Source: DSOI01 sp041394885 (GTDB lineage: Bacteria > Acidobacteriota > Terriglobia > Bryobacterales > Bryobacteraceae). Taken from it: a stretch of DNA of 64,000 bases. The notes under the pieces are model-generated. The model worked only from the letters and a program-made list of their open reading frames with translations. It searched no databases and had not been told where the DNA came from. Made by a program: the position numbers and the translations under genes. Position 1 is the stretch's first letter, and each line of letters begins with the position of its first letter. Of this stretch, positions 18,286-27,160 are shown in pieces. The DNA is taken from positions 59,413-123,412 of the forward strand of contig JAWKHI010000019.1 of assembly GCA_041394885.1 (NCBI GenBank), written 5' to 3'.

Positions 18286-21200
18286 ATGGTACGTTCCTGC
18301 GCCATTATCCTGATGCTGGCCGCCGGTGCGCTCGCACAGACGTCCAGTTCGTCCATCTCCGGCACCGTCACCGACTCGTCGTCGGCCGTGGTGCCTGACG
18401 CAACTGTCACTGCTTCCAATGAATCCACTGGGGTCCAGTTTCGCCAGCAGACCACGGCGGCGGGGCTTTATTCGTTTCCTTCCCTTCCGATCGGCTCCTA
18501 CACCCTGACGGTGGAAATGCAAGGCTTCAAGACCGCCAAACGCACGGGAAACCTGCTGCAGGTCGGCTCGCCCGCCACAGTGGACCTGCAGCTCGAAGTG
18601 GGGCAAGCCAGCGAAACCGTTTCCGTGGAAGCCGCGGCCGAGCAACTACAGACGGCGAACGCCACCATCGGCAATGTGGTGGAGCGCAAGGCGATCGTCA
18701 ACCTGCCGCTCAACGGCCGCAACCCCCTCAACCTGCTGATTCTCGAACCCGGCGTGGTGCAGCGGACCCAAGGGGGCGCCGGTTCCGGCATCCACGTGAA
18801 TGGATCGCGGGATCGCTCCACCAACACGACCATCGACGGGATCGAGGCCAACGAATCGAGCGTTCCGAATCCACTCGGAAACACCTTTCGCCTCAATCCG
18901 GACATGGTGCAAGAGTATAAAGTCACCACATCGAATCCCACTCCGGAGGAGGGCCGCAACAGCGGGGCGTCCGTTTCCGTGGCAACCCGCTCGGGCACTA
19001 ATGAAGTTCACGGAACCGCGTATCACTTTCTCCGCAACACGGCTCTGAACGCCCGCGACTACTTTTCCAACGCGTTAAACAGCCCGAAGCCCGACATCAA
19101 GCTCAACCAATACGGCCTCGAGATTGGCGGACCGGTCCGGAAGAACAAGACCTTCTTTTTCGGATCGTGGCAGGGCCAGCACATCAATTTCGCGCAGCCG
19201 ATCGATCAGGTATTCGGCGCTCCCGCGCTGTACACGCCGGACGCCCTGGCCGGACGCTGGCGCTATTTCCGCCCCGATCCGAACAACCCATTCGTGCTCG
19301 ACGGCGTTCGGATAGACCGCAACCGTCCGCAATTGGTGGACCCGCGCTCGGGCGCCTTGCGTCCAGGTGTTCGCAACTGCGGGTCCGAGACGGATCTGAA
19401 CTGCGTGGGAACGTACAACTTCGCCCAGGCGGACCCGTCCCGCCGCGGGCTGGATCCAGCGATATCGCAACTTCTATCGACGTTCCCGGCGCCAAACTCG
19501 TATGTCGGGGGAGACGGGTTGAACCTGGCCACTTACAATTGGAACCCGCCGACACGGGTGCGCGGGCCGCATATCATGGCGCGCATTGATCACACGATCA
19601 ATGAGAACAATTCGGTTTTCGGACGCTATCTCTTTGGCGATCAGAACACGCTCGGAGGCGATCCGAATAACTCGCGGCCGCAGGTTTATCCGGGCTTCGC
19701 GCCCCTGGGCGAAGTCTTCCGCCGCAGCCACAACATGGCGGTATCCTGGCGCCGGGTCATCTCGCCGGCGATGGTGAACGAACTGACGGCGGGCTTTTCG
19801 CGCTTCTTCTTTCTCTTCACACAGGGCGAGGCAAACCCGGCGTTTCCCAATGTTCCTCCATATGACTTCACCAACATCAGCGAGCCGTTCCTGAATCGCC
19901 CCCGCACCAATCGCGCCATCACCACGCCGCAGATCCTGGACAACTTCTCGGTCGTCACCGGCGCGCATCAGCTTCGCATGGGCTTCAACTTCCGTTTCTA
20001 CCAGCACAACGATCAGCGCGGGCAGCCGGGCGGGGTGAACGTGACGCCGGTGCTCAGCTTCAGCCGGACCATCCGTCCGCCGGCCGGATTCGACATTCCG
20101 CGCACCATGGCGGCTCAAGACAGCAATAACCTGCAGCAGGCGATCAATGAGCTGCTCGGGATCCCGGCGCGCCTCACGCAAGTGTTCATGGGCGATCTTC
20201 GCAGCGATCAATTCCTGCCGTTCCGAACCGGCGATAGCGTAACGCTATGGGCCCAGGGCCAACGCCTGAAGCAATACAACTTCTACGTGCAGGACGAGTG
20301 GAAGATCCGCCGGAACATCACGGTAAATTATGGAGCGCGATGGGAACTGAATACCGCTCCCACGGAAGCCGGCGGACGCGTCTATGTTCCCAAGGGAAGC
20401 TTCGATGGTCCGGACCTCGTCAGCTTCGTCCCGGCGGACCGCTGGTACGGCCGGAACAATACGAGTGCGATTGCACCCCGGCTGGGCCTTTCCTGGAGCC
20501 CGGGCCGGTCCGGCAAAACGGTGATCCGGACTGGATATGGCATCGCCTTCGACCCGATTTCGTCGTTCCAGGTGACCGCGGTGGCCGGCCGTGTTCCCGG
20601 GCTCACCACCACTTGCCAGAGCAACCCGGGCGGATCCACTACCGCCGGCTGCTCGCCGGTTCCCGACGTCCGTATCGGGCAGGGCTTCCCCGAAGAACTG
20701 GCGCCGCCCACCATCAAGCCGTCGAGTTTCCTCACTCTGCCCCGCCAGACGCTCAACAATGCGCCCGCGATCACCATCTTCGATCAGAATCTGAAGCTAC
20801 CCACGGTGCACCAGTGGAACCTGAACATACAGCGCGAACTGCCGGGCGGTTTCGTGAGCCAAGTCGGTTACGTGGGGCGGCGGGGTACGCGGTTGATGCG
20901 CGCCTATGATCTCAACCAGATCAATGCGGACCCCATCCTGGGCGACTTCCGGGCGATGCAGGCAAACCTCGGCGCCGGATGCCGTCCGGACGGCACCAAT
21001 TGTCCGGCCGGCGCCACCGGTCAGCGCATCCCGCTGGTGACCAACGGCCAACTGACTGCAGCCTTCGTCAACAGCGCCACCACACAAACCGAACTACGCC
21101 AGAATGCCGCGGGACAGTTCGCGGGCCGCATCGAACAAACAACGCTCGGGCTGAATCTCCGTCCCAACCAGCAGTTCGGCATCGTCACCTACATCGATGC

Positions 21201-21993
21201 CGCGGGCGATTCTTACTATCACAGCTTCCAGGCTTCCATTCGAAAGCGATTCACCGATAGCCTCCAGGTGGGCGCGGCTTATGCTCTCGCTAAATCGATC
21301 GATAACCAGTCCGTGGATCCCGTGGGTTCGACCTCGGGCGGCGGACTGTCCACCACCAACTCGCGAAGCCCGGCCGACATCCGGAACTGGCGCAACGAGC
21401 GCGCAGTGTCGGACTTTGACCGCCGGCACGTATTCAACGGGATCGCGCTCTACGAACTCCCATGGGGCAAGAACAAACTGTGGGGAGGCTGGAGCTTGAA
21501 CGGCATCCTGAGCATATACACGGGCGAACCCTATTCGGTGCAAAGCGGCGTGCGGACGTCGAATAACTCCCACATTTCCCGGGCAGCGCTGGTAGGCCCG
21601 GCGCCGGAGTCAAAGTTACAGAACAAGCCCAACACGGTCGGCCCGGTATTCTTCCAGGATGCTTCGGCGTTCACGTATCCGGAACCCGGCGGCAACGGAA
21701 TCGGTAGAAACACGTTCCGCGCCGCCGGCTACTGGAATTCCGATATCGCGCTGCAAAAGAACTTTCTGCTCACGGAGCGATTCAAACTCCAGTTCCGCAT
21801 GGAGACGTTCAACACGTTCAACCACCCGAGCTTTGAGTCTCCGACATCGTCATCGAGCGGGTCGAACCAGATCACCAGCACGCGATTCGGCGAGGCGTGC
21901 TGTGAGGCGGTCGCGCCCGCCTCCACGCAGAACATCATTCAGACCGGCGAGTCAGGACGGGTTGTCCAGTTCGGGCTGAAGCTGCTGTTTTGA
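18286..21993 (+). CDS. TonB-dependent receptor, Oar-like, with CnaB/carboxypeptidase-regulatory domain
   Basis: 1235 residues. The signal peptide is residues 1-17 (cut after AGALA). Residues about 22-105 form the carboxypeptidase-regulatory/CnaB-like beta-sandwich (SISGTVTDSSSAVVPDATV, GLYSFPSLPIGSYTLTV). The plug domain follows (about 115-225, NLPLNGRNPLNLL and IDGIEANESSVPNP). The rest is the outer-membrane beta-barrel, with FYVQDEWKIRRNITVNYGARWE and a terminal strand ending in Phe (GLKLLF), as required for BAM recognition. This architecture is greatly expanded in Acidobacteriota and in myxobacterial Oar proteins, and serves uptake or surface binding of large substrates, powered by TonB. 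The substrate is unknown. Upstream it shares a short divergent promoter region with the efflux operon. Confidence 0.94.
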   Translation: MVRSCAIILMLAAGALAQTSSSSISGTVTDSSSAVVPDATVTASNESTGVQFRQQTTAAGLYSFPSLPIGSYTLTVEMQGFKTAKRTGNLLQVGSPATVDLQLEVGQASETVSVEAAAEQLQTANATIGNVVERKAIVNLPLNGRNPLNLLILEPGVVQRTQGGAGSGIHVNGSRDRSTNTTIDGIEANESSVPNPLGNTFRLNPDMVQEYKVTTSNPTPEEGRNSGASVSVATRSGTNEVHGTAYHFLRNTALNARDYFSNALNSPKPDIKLNQYGLEIGGPVRKNKTFFFGSWQGQHINFAQPIDQVFGAPALYTPDALAGRWRYFRPDPNNPFVLDGVRIDRNRPQLVDPRSGALRPGVRNCGSETDLNCVGTYNFAQADPSRRGLDPAISQLLSTFPAPNSYVGGDGLNLATYNWNPPTRVRGPHIMARIDHTINENNSVFGRYLFGDQNTLGGDPNNSRPQVYPGFAPLGEVFRRSHNMAVSWRRVISPAMVNELTAGFSRFFFLFTQGEANPAFPNVPPYDFTNISEPFLNRPRTNRAITTPQILDNFSVVTGAHQLRMGFNFRFYQHNDQRGQPGGVNVTPVLSFSRTIRPPAGFDIPRTMAAQDSNNLQQAINELLGIPARLTQVFMGDLRSDQFLPFRTGDSVTLWAQGQRLKQYNFYVQDEWKIRRNITVNYGARWELNTAPTEAGGRVYVPKGSFDGPDLVSFVPADRWYGRNNTSAIAPRLGLSWSPGRSGKTVIRTGYGIAFDPISSFQVTAVAGRVPGLTTTCQSNPGGSTTAGCSPVPDVRIGQGFPEELAPPTIKPSSFLTLPRQTLNNAPAITIFDQNLKLPTVHQWNLNIQRELPGGFVSQVGYVGRRGTRLMRAYDLNQINADPILGDFRAMQANLGAGCRPDGTNCPAGATGQRIPLVTNGQLTAAFVNSATTQTELRQNAAGQFAGRIEQTTLGLNLRPNQQFGIVTYIDAAGDSYYHSFQASIRKRFTDSLQVGAAYALAKSIDNQSVDPVGSTSGGGLSTTNSRSPADIRNWRNERAVSDFDRRHVFNGIALYELPWGKNKLWGGWSLNGILSIYTGEPYSVQSGVRTSNNSHISRAALVGPAPESKLQNKPNTVGPVFFQDASAFTYPEPGGNGIGRNTFRAAGYWNSDIALQKNFLLTERFKLQFRMETFNTFNHPSFESPTSSSSGSNQITSTRFGEACCEAVAPASTQNIIQTGESGRVVQFGLKLLF

Positions 21994-21999
21994 CGCGCC

Positions 22000-22749
22000 T
22001 TAGAGACGCATGCCGCCGGAGACAACGAGTGTTTCTCCGCTCACCCACGCGGAGTCTTCCGATGCGAGGTAGACGGCGGCTTTGGCAATGTCATCCGGCG
22101 CTCCCAGACGCTTGACGGCGCTGCGCATGAGCACGAAGTCCTTGAATGCCTGGTCCGGACCCATGTCGTGGAGGCCCTCGGTTTCCACCATCCCCGGAGC
22201 GATGGCATTCACGCGCGCCTTTCCGCTGAGTTCGAGCGCGAGGCCGCGGGTGATGCTTTCGACGGCCGCCTTGGTGGCGCTGTAGACAACGCCGCCGGCG
22301 GCGGGAGTGAGCCCAACCACCGAACTGAGGTTGACGATGTTGCCGCCGCGGGCGCCGAATTGGCGCACGGCTTCCTGGGTCGCGTAAATGAGCCCGAGAA
22401 CGTTCAGGTCAAACTGGTTCCGGAAATGCCCTTCGTCGATCGATTCCAGCGGGGCGAATTGATAGACCCCGGCATTGTTCACCAGTATGTCGACCGGGCC
22501 AAAGGCCTTTTCCGACGCCGCGAACAGTTCGGCCACTTGGGCGCGATCCCGTACATCGGCCTGGATCGCCACGGCTTTGCCTCCGTCGGCTTGGATGGCG
22601 GCCACGACGCCATCAGCCGCATCCCGGCTGCGCGCGTAGTTCACTACCACTTTGGCGCCTTCTTCGGCGAAGCGGCGCGCAATTTGGGCGCCGATACCTT
22701 TGGAAGATCCGGTTACCACCGCGACCTTGCCTTCCAGTTTTCTGCTCAT
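22000..22749 (-). CDS. SDR-family oxidoreductase (3-oxoacyl-ACP reductase-like)
   Basis: 249 residues from the ATG at 22749, preceded by AAGGAGA; the longer frame to 22875 lacks family sequence. It is a classical short-chain dehydrogenase: the NAD(P) motif TGSSKGIG, the NNAG motif, the catalytic Ser (LSSVVG), YSATKAA as the Tyr-X3-Lys pair, and the C-terminal SGETLVVSGGMRL. The Arg-containing TGSSKG region suggests NADPH preference, which is an inference. It is similar to FabG but not next to fatty-acid genes; an ArsR-type regulator lies 71 bp upstream on the same strand and probably controls it. The substrate is unknown. Confidence 0.9.
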   Translation of the reverse strand: MSRKLEGKVAVVTGSSKGIGAQIARRFAEEGAKVVVNYARSRDAADGVVAAIQADGGKAVAIQADVRDRAQVAELFAASEKAFGPVDILVNNAGVYQFAPLESIDEGHFRNQFDLNVLGLIYATQEAVRQFGARGGNIVNLSSVVGLTPAAGGVVYSATKAAVESITRGLALELSGKARVNAIAPGMVETEGLHDMGPDQAFKDFVLMRSAVKRLGAPDDIAKAAVYLASEDSAWVSGETLVVSGGMRL

Positions 22750-22820
22750 GACTTGCTGTCTCCTTTTTCGACCATTTCGACGTACATCTAAGTGATGGAG
22801 AAGCGGAGCAGCGGTTGCAA

Positions 22821-23105
22821 CTATTTTGAGGCGGGCCCAATCCGGCTGCGCAGAGTGGCGAGGTAGTCGTTCCAAACGGTCGTGTTGAGGGTCAAGTAGA
22901 GGAACTTGGCCTCCTTGCGTAGATGTACGAGCCCGCTGTCGGCGAGTTCCTTCACATGATGGGAAATCGTGGCGGCGGTGAGATTCAGATGCTCGCGGAT
23001 CTCAGAGCAGGATGCTTCTCCGCGTGCTGCGATCATTTCGAGCGCGGCCAGCCGGCTGGGGTCGGCAATGGTCTTGGCGATTTGGTGAAACTGGCGGTCG
23101 TCCAC
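22821..23105 (-). CDS. ArsR-family winged-helix transcriptional regulator
   Basis: About 94 residues from a GTG at 23105 giving MDDRQFHQIAKTIADPSRL, the usual start of this subfamily; the open frame reaches 23360, but that part overlaps the neighbouring methyltransferase. The helix-turn-helix is ASCSEIREHLNLTAATISHHVKEL, followed by a wing (KEAKFLYLTLN). There is no metal-binding CxC in the recognition helix, so it is not a classical arsenic sensor. It lies between a methyltransferase (21 bp upstream) and the SDR gene (71 bp downstream), all on the reverse strand; it likely regulates the SDR gene and itself. Confidence 0.85.
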   Translation of the reverse strand: MDDRQFHQIAKTIADPSRLAALEMIAARGEASCSEIREHLNLTAATISHHVKELADSGLVHLRKEAKFLYLTLNTTVWNDYLATLRSRIGPASK

Positions 23106-23125
23106 GAAACCGATGCTATCGCAGG

Positions 23126-23950
23126 TCAGGCCGCATCCGGCGCGCATTGCCAGTTGCCGTGGACTTCGGTGATGCGGAGCCGGGGAACCGGGGCGGGGCG
23201 AATCGCGATGAGCGACTGCAGAACCTGGCCCTCGGCGGCGCACGGCAATCCGTAGGCCTCTGACCAGGCTTCGGCGAGGATTCGCGTGTAGTGAACGTGC
23301 ACGTTGGCCTCGATCGGCGGCAGCCGCTGCTCGAGGTCTTCCCCTGCGCCGAGAAGCCAATCGGTAAACACGAGTGCCACCCCGCCGGGCGCGAGGTGAC
23401 GAGGAGCCAGTTCCAGCACCTGGTGGGCAATCTCGTCGCCGCGGTCGCCTCCATGAAGAAACTGCGACCTCGTGGCGCTGGAGTGGGGCCCGCCGTCAAA
23501 CGGAAGGTACGGCGGCTGGGCGACGATGAGGTCAAACCGTTCGCCATCGACAGGGCCGGCCAGGCTTCCGAGGCGAAACTGCGCCGGCGAATCATTGATG
23601 GCGGCATTCCATCGCGACAGCGCGATGGCGCGGGGATTGATGTCGGTGCCGAGGATGCGGGCGGCGCAGCCGGCGAGGAGGAGGGCGAGCGCTCCGGAGC
23701 CGCAGCCGAGATCCCAGACGCGGCGTTGGGCGGCGTACGGGAGTGCGGCGCGATAGAGAACCGCCGTGGTTTCGCCGGGGGCGAGGACGGTATCGGTTCC
23801 GGAGCGGTCCGACCAATCGGAGAAGAGAATTATGCCCTCCGGCAGGTCAAGCCGGAAATAGCCAACGGAGGCATAGGCGATCGAGCACAAGCCGTGGCCA
23901 AAAAGTTCCTCCATCTCTTCCGGCGAAGCAGCCCCGCGATGCTGGAACAC
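23126..23950 (-). CDS. SAM-dependent methyltransferase (PrmC/HemK-like fold)
   Basis: At least 274 residues from a GTG at 23950. Motif I is VWDLGCGSGALALLLA, the acidic post-I residue is in GTDINPRA, and motif IV is AQPPYLPF, where Asn of the NPPY motif is replaced by Gln. That makes it related to, but possibly functionally different from, N-glutamine/adenine methyltransferases. The frame stays open upstream for 60 codons with protein-like sequence (IGLTPAFARYTPPRHALL) to a TGA at 24131-24133, with no ATG, GTG or TTG; the real N-terminus is therefore probably near 24110 with an unusual start or a sequence error. It is divergent from a sulfatase. Confidence 0.8.
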   Translation of the reverse strand: MFQHRGAASPEEMEELFGHGLCSIAYASVGYFRLDLPEGIILFSDWSDRSGTDTVLAPGETTAVLYRAALPYAAQRRVWDLGCGSGALALLLAGCAARILGTDINPRAIALSRWNAAINDSPAQFRLGSLAGPVDGERFDLIVAQPPYLPFDGGPHSSATRSQFLHGGDRGDEIAHQVLELAPRHLAPGGVALVFTDWLLGAGEDLEQRLPPIEANVHVHYTRILAEAWSEAYGLPCAAEGQVLQSLIAIRPAPVPRLRITEVHGNWQCAPDAA

Positions 23951-24124
23951 GCGAAGCGCTACATGGGCGGGATGGGAAGAAAGCAGGGCGTGGCGCGGCG
24001 GCGTGTAGCGGGCGAAGGCGGGCGTCAGTCCGATGGCGGCGAAGCGGGCCGGGAGAGCGGACCACGCGGGATGAGGCGCTGGAACCGGCGGTTGGGACGG
24101 AGTAGGGATTAAGATAACTCTTAC

Positions 24125-25369
24125 ATGATTTCACGACGCGCGTTGTTAGGTTCGGCGGCAGGCGCCGCGGTGTTGGGAGCGCAGGCGGCCCGGCGTCCGA
24201 ATGTGCTGCTGTTCGCCACAGACCAGGAGACGGCGCTGCTGCCGGGGCCGGTGCGGGTGCCGAATCGGGACAAGCTGATCGCCGAGGGAACGCGGTTCAC
24301 GCACGCATTCTGCAACACACCGCAGTGTTCCCCGGCGCGCGCGGCTTTGCTCACGGGCCTCTACCCGCACAACGCGGGCGTGCGGACCAACGTGGACGGA
24401 TCGTCGCTCGGCAAAGCACTCGCCGCCGGGACGCCAACGCTCGGGAGTGTATTCGCCGGCGCTGGATACGAGACGGCATGGTTCGGGAAGTGGCATCTGG
24501 GTCCGAATCACACCGGGTTCCAGACATTCCTGGAGGCGGGCGACGAGCGGGCGGTGAAGGCCGCTGGGGATTGGCTGGGAGGGCGATCGGGAAAGCCGTG
24601 GCTGTGCTGTGTGTCTGTGCTCGATCCGCATCATGTCTACGATGTGCCGGGGGCACGGAAGCCGGCTACGGTGGAGTTGAGGCCGGGAGTGAAGGCGCCG
24701 GCTTCGGGGTTGGAAAACCTTGTGGGGAAACCGCCGGAACAGCGGGCGTTCGTGGATCAGGATCAGGGCAGGTTGACGCGCGATTTCACCAAAGACGATT
24801 GGCTGCGGTACCGGAGCTACTATCTCGGCCTCGTGGAGAAAACGGATGGCCTGTTGGGTCGTGTGCTCGACGCTGCCGGGCCTCTGGACAACACGGTAGT
24901 GGCCTACACCACCGACCATGGCGACATGGTGGGCGAGCATGGGCTCTCCTACAAGGGTCCGTTCATGTACGACGAGTTGTTGCGGATCCCGCTGATTTTG
25001 AGGGTTCCGGGAAAGGCTGCGTTCCCGCGCGGGGGCACCCGGGATGACCTCACGACGCAGGCCGATCTGGGGCCGACGCTGGCGGCGGCGGCCGGGGTTG
25101 CATGGCCGGGAAAGGTGGATGGCCGCGATTTGGCGCGAGACCGCAAGGGTCCGGACGCGGTGTTTCTCGAATACTACTCCAAACAGAAGTGGGTGAACCC
25201 GATCCGCACGGTACGGACGAAGCACTGGAAGCTGAACTGGTACGACTCTGGCCAGCGCGAGGTCTACGATCTCGAGCAGGATCCGCATGAGTTGCGGAAT
25301 CTGGCGGGCAAGGCCAAGGTAGAGGCGGACCTGGCGCGCCGCATCGACGCTTGGTGGCCGCGGGGCTAG
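24125..25369 (+). CDS. Sulfatase, formylglycine-dependent
   Basis: 414 residues. A Tat-like leader (SRRALLGSAAGAAVLG) precedes PNVLLFATDQ, the N-terminal metal-binding segment. The signature CSPARAALLTG has Cys68, which is converted to formylglycine, and Arg72. Other family elements are GKWHLG, TTDHGDMVGEHG (metal Asp/His) and the C-terminal TKHWKLNWY plus LEQDPHELRNLA. It hydrolyses sulfate esters, probably of polysaccharides, in the periplasm or outside. It is shorter than typical family members (450-550) because of a reduced middle insert. The partner formylglycine-generating enzyme is not in the window. Confidence 0.93.
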   Translation: MISRRALLGSAAGAAVLGAQAARRPNVLLFATDQETALLPGPVRVPNRDKLIAEGTRFTHAFCNTPQCSPARAALLTGLYPHNAGVRTNVDGSSLGKALAAGTPTLGSVFAGAGYETAWFGKWHLGPNHTGFQTFLEAGDERAVKAAGDWLGGRSGKPWLCCVSVLDPHHVYDVPGARKPATVELRPGVKAPASGLENLVGKPPEQRAFVDQDQGRLTRDFTKDDWLRYRSYYLGLVEKTDGLLGRVLDAAGPLDNTVVAYTTDHGDMVGEHGLSYKGPFMYDELLRIPLILRVPGKAAFPRGGTRDDLTTQADLGPTLAAAAGVAWPGKVDGRDLARDRKGPDAVFLEYYSKQKWVNPIRTVRTKHWKLNWYDSGQREVYDLEQDPHELRNLAGKAKVEADLARRIDAWWPRG

Positions 25370-25444
25370 CAGTGCGGCGAGGCCGGCCTGGTTTGCGGGC
25401 GGGCGCACCTGTTCGAAGACTAGAATAAATAGGTAGAGACGACG

Positions 25445-26422
25445 ATGCTATCCGTAGTGATCCCGATTCACAATGAGGAGCCGGCCATCTTGCCGCTCTA
25501 TGACCGCCTAACGTCGGTGCTGCAAACCGTGAAGACCCGTTACGAGATCATCTTCGTCGACGACGCTTCCACGGACCGGAGCTTCGATCTGTTGTCGAAC
25601 CTGGTGGAGACCGACGGCCGGCTGAAGGTGATCCGGCTGCGGCGGAACTTTGGCCAGACGGCGGCCCTGACGGCGGGTTTCGACGAGGCGCAGGGGGAAG
25701 TCATCGTGTCGCTCGACGGCGACTTACAACACGATCCGGAAGACATCCCAAGCCTGCTGGCCAAGATCGAAGAAGGCTACGACATCGCCAGCGGATGGCG
25801 GAAGCAGCGAGTGGACAACGCGATCACGCGGCGCATCCCCTCGAAGATCGCCAATTGGATGATGTCGAAGGCGAGCGGCGTGCGGCTGCACGATTTTGGC
25901 ACCACGTTTAAGGCCTACCGGGCCGAGGTGCTCAAGGATGTACACCTTTACGGTGAACTGCATCGGTTCATTCCCGCGCTGGCGAGCTTCTATGGGGCAC
26001 GGGTGGCGGAGGTGCCCATCCGGAACACGCCGCGCATCAACGGCGGGTCGCACTACGGATTGGGGCGGACGTTTCGGGTCTTGTTCGATATCCTGACCAT
26101 CCGCTTTCTGCTCACCTACTTTACGCGGCCCATGCACTTTTTCGGCAAGCTGGGACTGTTCGGCACCGGCATCGGCGGCGCGATCATGGTGTACTTGCTG
26201 TTCTACAAGCTGCTCGGTAACGAGATGGTGATGGTGGAGCATGGTCCGCTGATGCTCGCCGGGGCACTGCTGCTGGTGACAGGAGTGATCATGTTTTCGA
26301 CGGGTCTGCTGGGCGAAATGATGATGCGGACCTATTTCGAGAGCCAGGACCGGCGGATTTACGCGGTGCGTGAGGTGCGCACGCGCAAGGAGCCGCAGGT
26401 GAAGGGCGGGGGGACGCGGTAG
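25445..26422 (+). CDS. GT2 glycosyltransferase, polyprenyl-phosphate type with C-terminal membrane helices
   Basis: 325 residues. The GT-A domain (about 1-220) has IPIHNEEPAI, DDASTDRSFD and the DxD region SLDGDLQHDPED. Two membrane helices at about 232-260 and 273-300 follow, as in ArnC/GtrB/dolichol-phosphate-mannose synthase-like enzymes. These transfer a sugar from a nucleotide donor to a polyprenyl phosphate on the cytoplasmic face, providing donors for GT-C enzymes. A GT-C-like membrane protein is encoded nearby on the other strand (29024-30948), which fits such a role. It converges on pgeF. Confidence 0.9.
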   Translation: MLSVVIPIHNEEPAILPLYDRLTSVLQTVKTRYEIIFVDDASTDRSFDLLSNLVETDGRLKVIRLRRNFGQTAALTAGFDEAQGEVIVSLDGDLQHDPEDIPSLLAKIEEGYDIASGWRKQRVDNAITRRIPSKIANWMMSKASGVRLHDFGTTFKAYRAEVLKDVHLYGELHRFIPALASFYGARVAEVPIRNTPRINGGSHYGLGRTFRVLFDILTIRFLLTYFTRPMHFFGKLGLFGTGIGGAIMVYLLFYKLLGNEMVMVEHGPLMLAGALLLVTGVIMFSTGLLGEMMMRTYFESQDRRIYAVREVRTRKEPQVKGGGTR

Positions 26423-26454
26423 AGAGTCAGCGTGGAGGATAGAGAGTCAGCGTG
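26420..26454. repeat. 20-bp-period direct repeat at convergent gene ends
   Basis: TAGAGAGTCAGCGTG occurs at 26420-26434 and again at 26440-26454. The first copy provides the TAG stop of the glycosyltransferase, the second the TGA stop of the reverse-strand pgeF (TCA at 26447-26449). It looks like a small slippage duplication. Confidence 0.6.
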
Positions 26455-27160
26455 AACGCGTGGGGCGGATGCGGATGGCTGAGCGCATTCTCCCGGCGCG
26501 ATCCTGGTCACGCCGGAAGGAGTGAAACTCCCCGGGCCGGCACTTGGTGCACGGCGCCCCGGAGTCGATCTGCTGGGCGGGAACGCCCGCTTCCTTCAGT
26601 TGTTTCAGCAAGGTAGCGGCCAAGTCGACGTACTGTTTGCCTTCGGGGGCGGCCGATGGCGGCCACCAGCGGCCAAACTGGCGCGCTACTTCCGGACCCA
26701 CCTCGAAGCAACATCGGCCAATGGCGGGTCCAATCGCCGCCACAACGTCCGAAGGCGAAACGCCGTAGCGGTTTGTCATTTCTGCAAGGGCGGCGGGCAC
26801 GATCTCAGACGCTACTCCGCGCCATCCGGCGTGAGCGGCGCCCACGGCGCGGCCGGCGCGGTGGGCAAGCAGAACCGGGACGCAATCGGCGGTCTTCACC
26901 GTGAGCCAGACGCCCGGCTGATCCGTCACCAGGGCATCGCCCTCGCCGAGGCAGACCGGCATGGCCTGCTCTGGCTGCGGCTCCTCCCAAACCAGCACAC
27001 GGCTGGAATGGGTCTGGCGGACGGTGACTATCGCGGACTCGGCGGCCGAGTCCCACGGATCGGCGTCACGGGTCCCGAAGCCGTGGTCCACGGGGGTCTC
27101 CTCGAGAAGCGTGGAGACATAGATGGGACCGGGAAGGCCCCGGCCGTCCTCAAGCCGCAA
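26447..27160 (-). CDS. pgeF: Polyphenol oxidase/purine nucleoside phosphorylase family protein (PgeF/YfiH)
   Basis: 237 residues of the DUF152/YfiH family. Conserved metal-site blocks are seen: VRQTHSSRV, TVKTADCVPVLL, AAHAGWRGV and IGPAIGRCCFEVG. Members were called laccases; E. coli YfiH edits peptidoglycan precursors, and human FAMIN and related bacterial proteins act as zinc-dependent purine nucleoside enzymes. The final role here is therefore open between these. It is the last gene of a reverse-strand group; its start overlaps the end of the epimerase gene by 11 bp. Confidence 0.88.
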   Translation of the reverse strand: MRLEDGRGLPGPIYVSTLLEETPVDHGFGTRDADPWDSAAESAIVTVRQTHSSRVLVWEEPQPEQAMPVCLGEGDALVTDQPGVWLTVKTADCVPVLLAHRAGRAVGAAHAGWRGVASEIVPAALAEMTNRYGVSPSDVVAAIGPAIGRCCFEVGPEVARQFGRWWPPSAAPEGKQYVDLAATLLKQLKEAGVPAQQIDSGAPCTKCRPGEFHSFRRDQDRAGRMRSAIRIRPTRSR

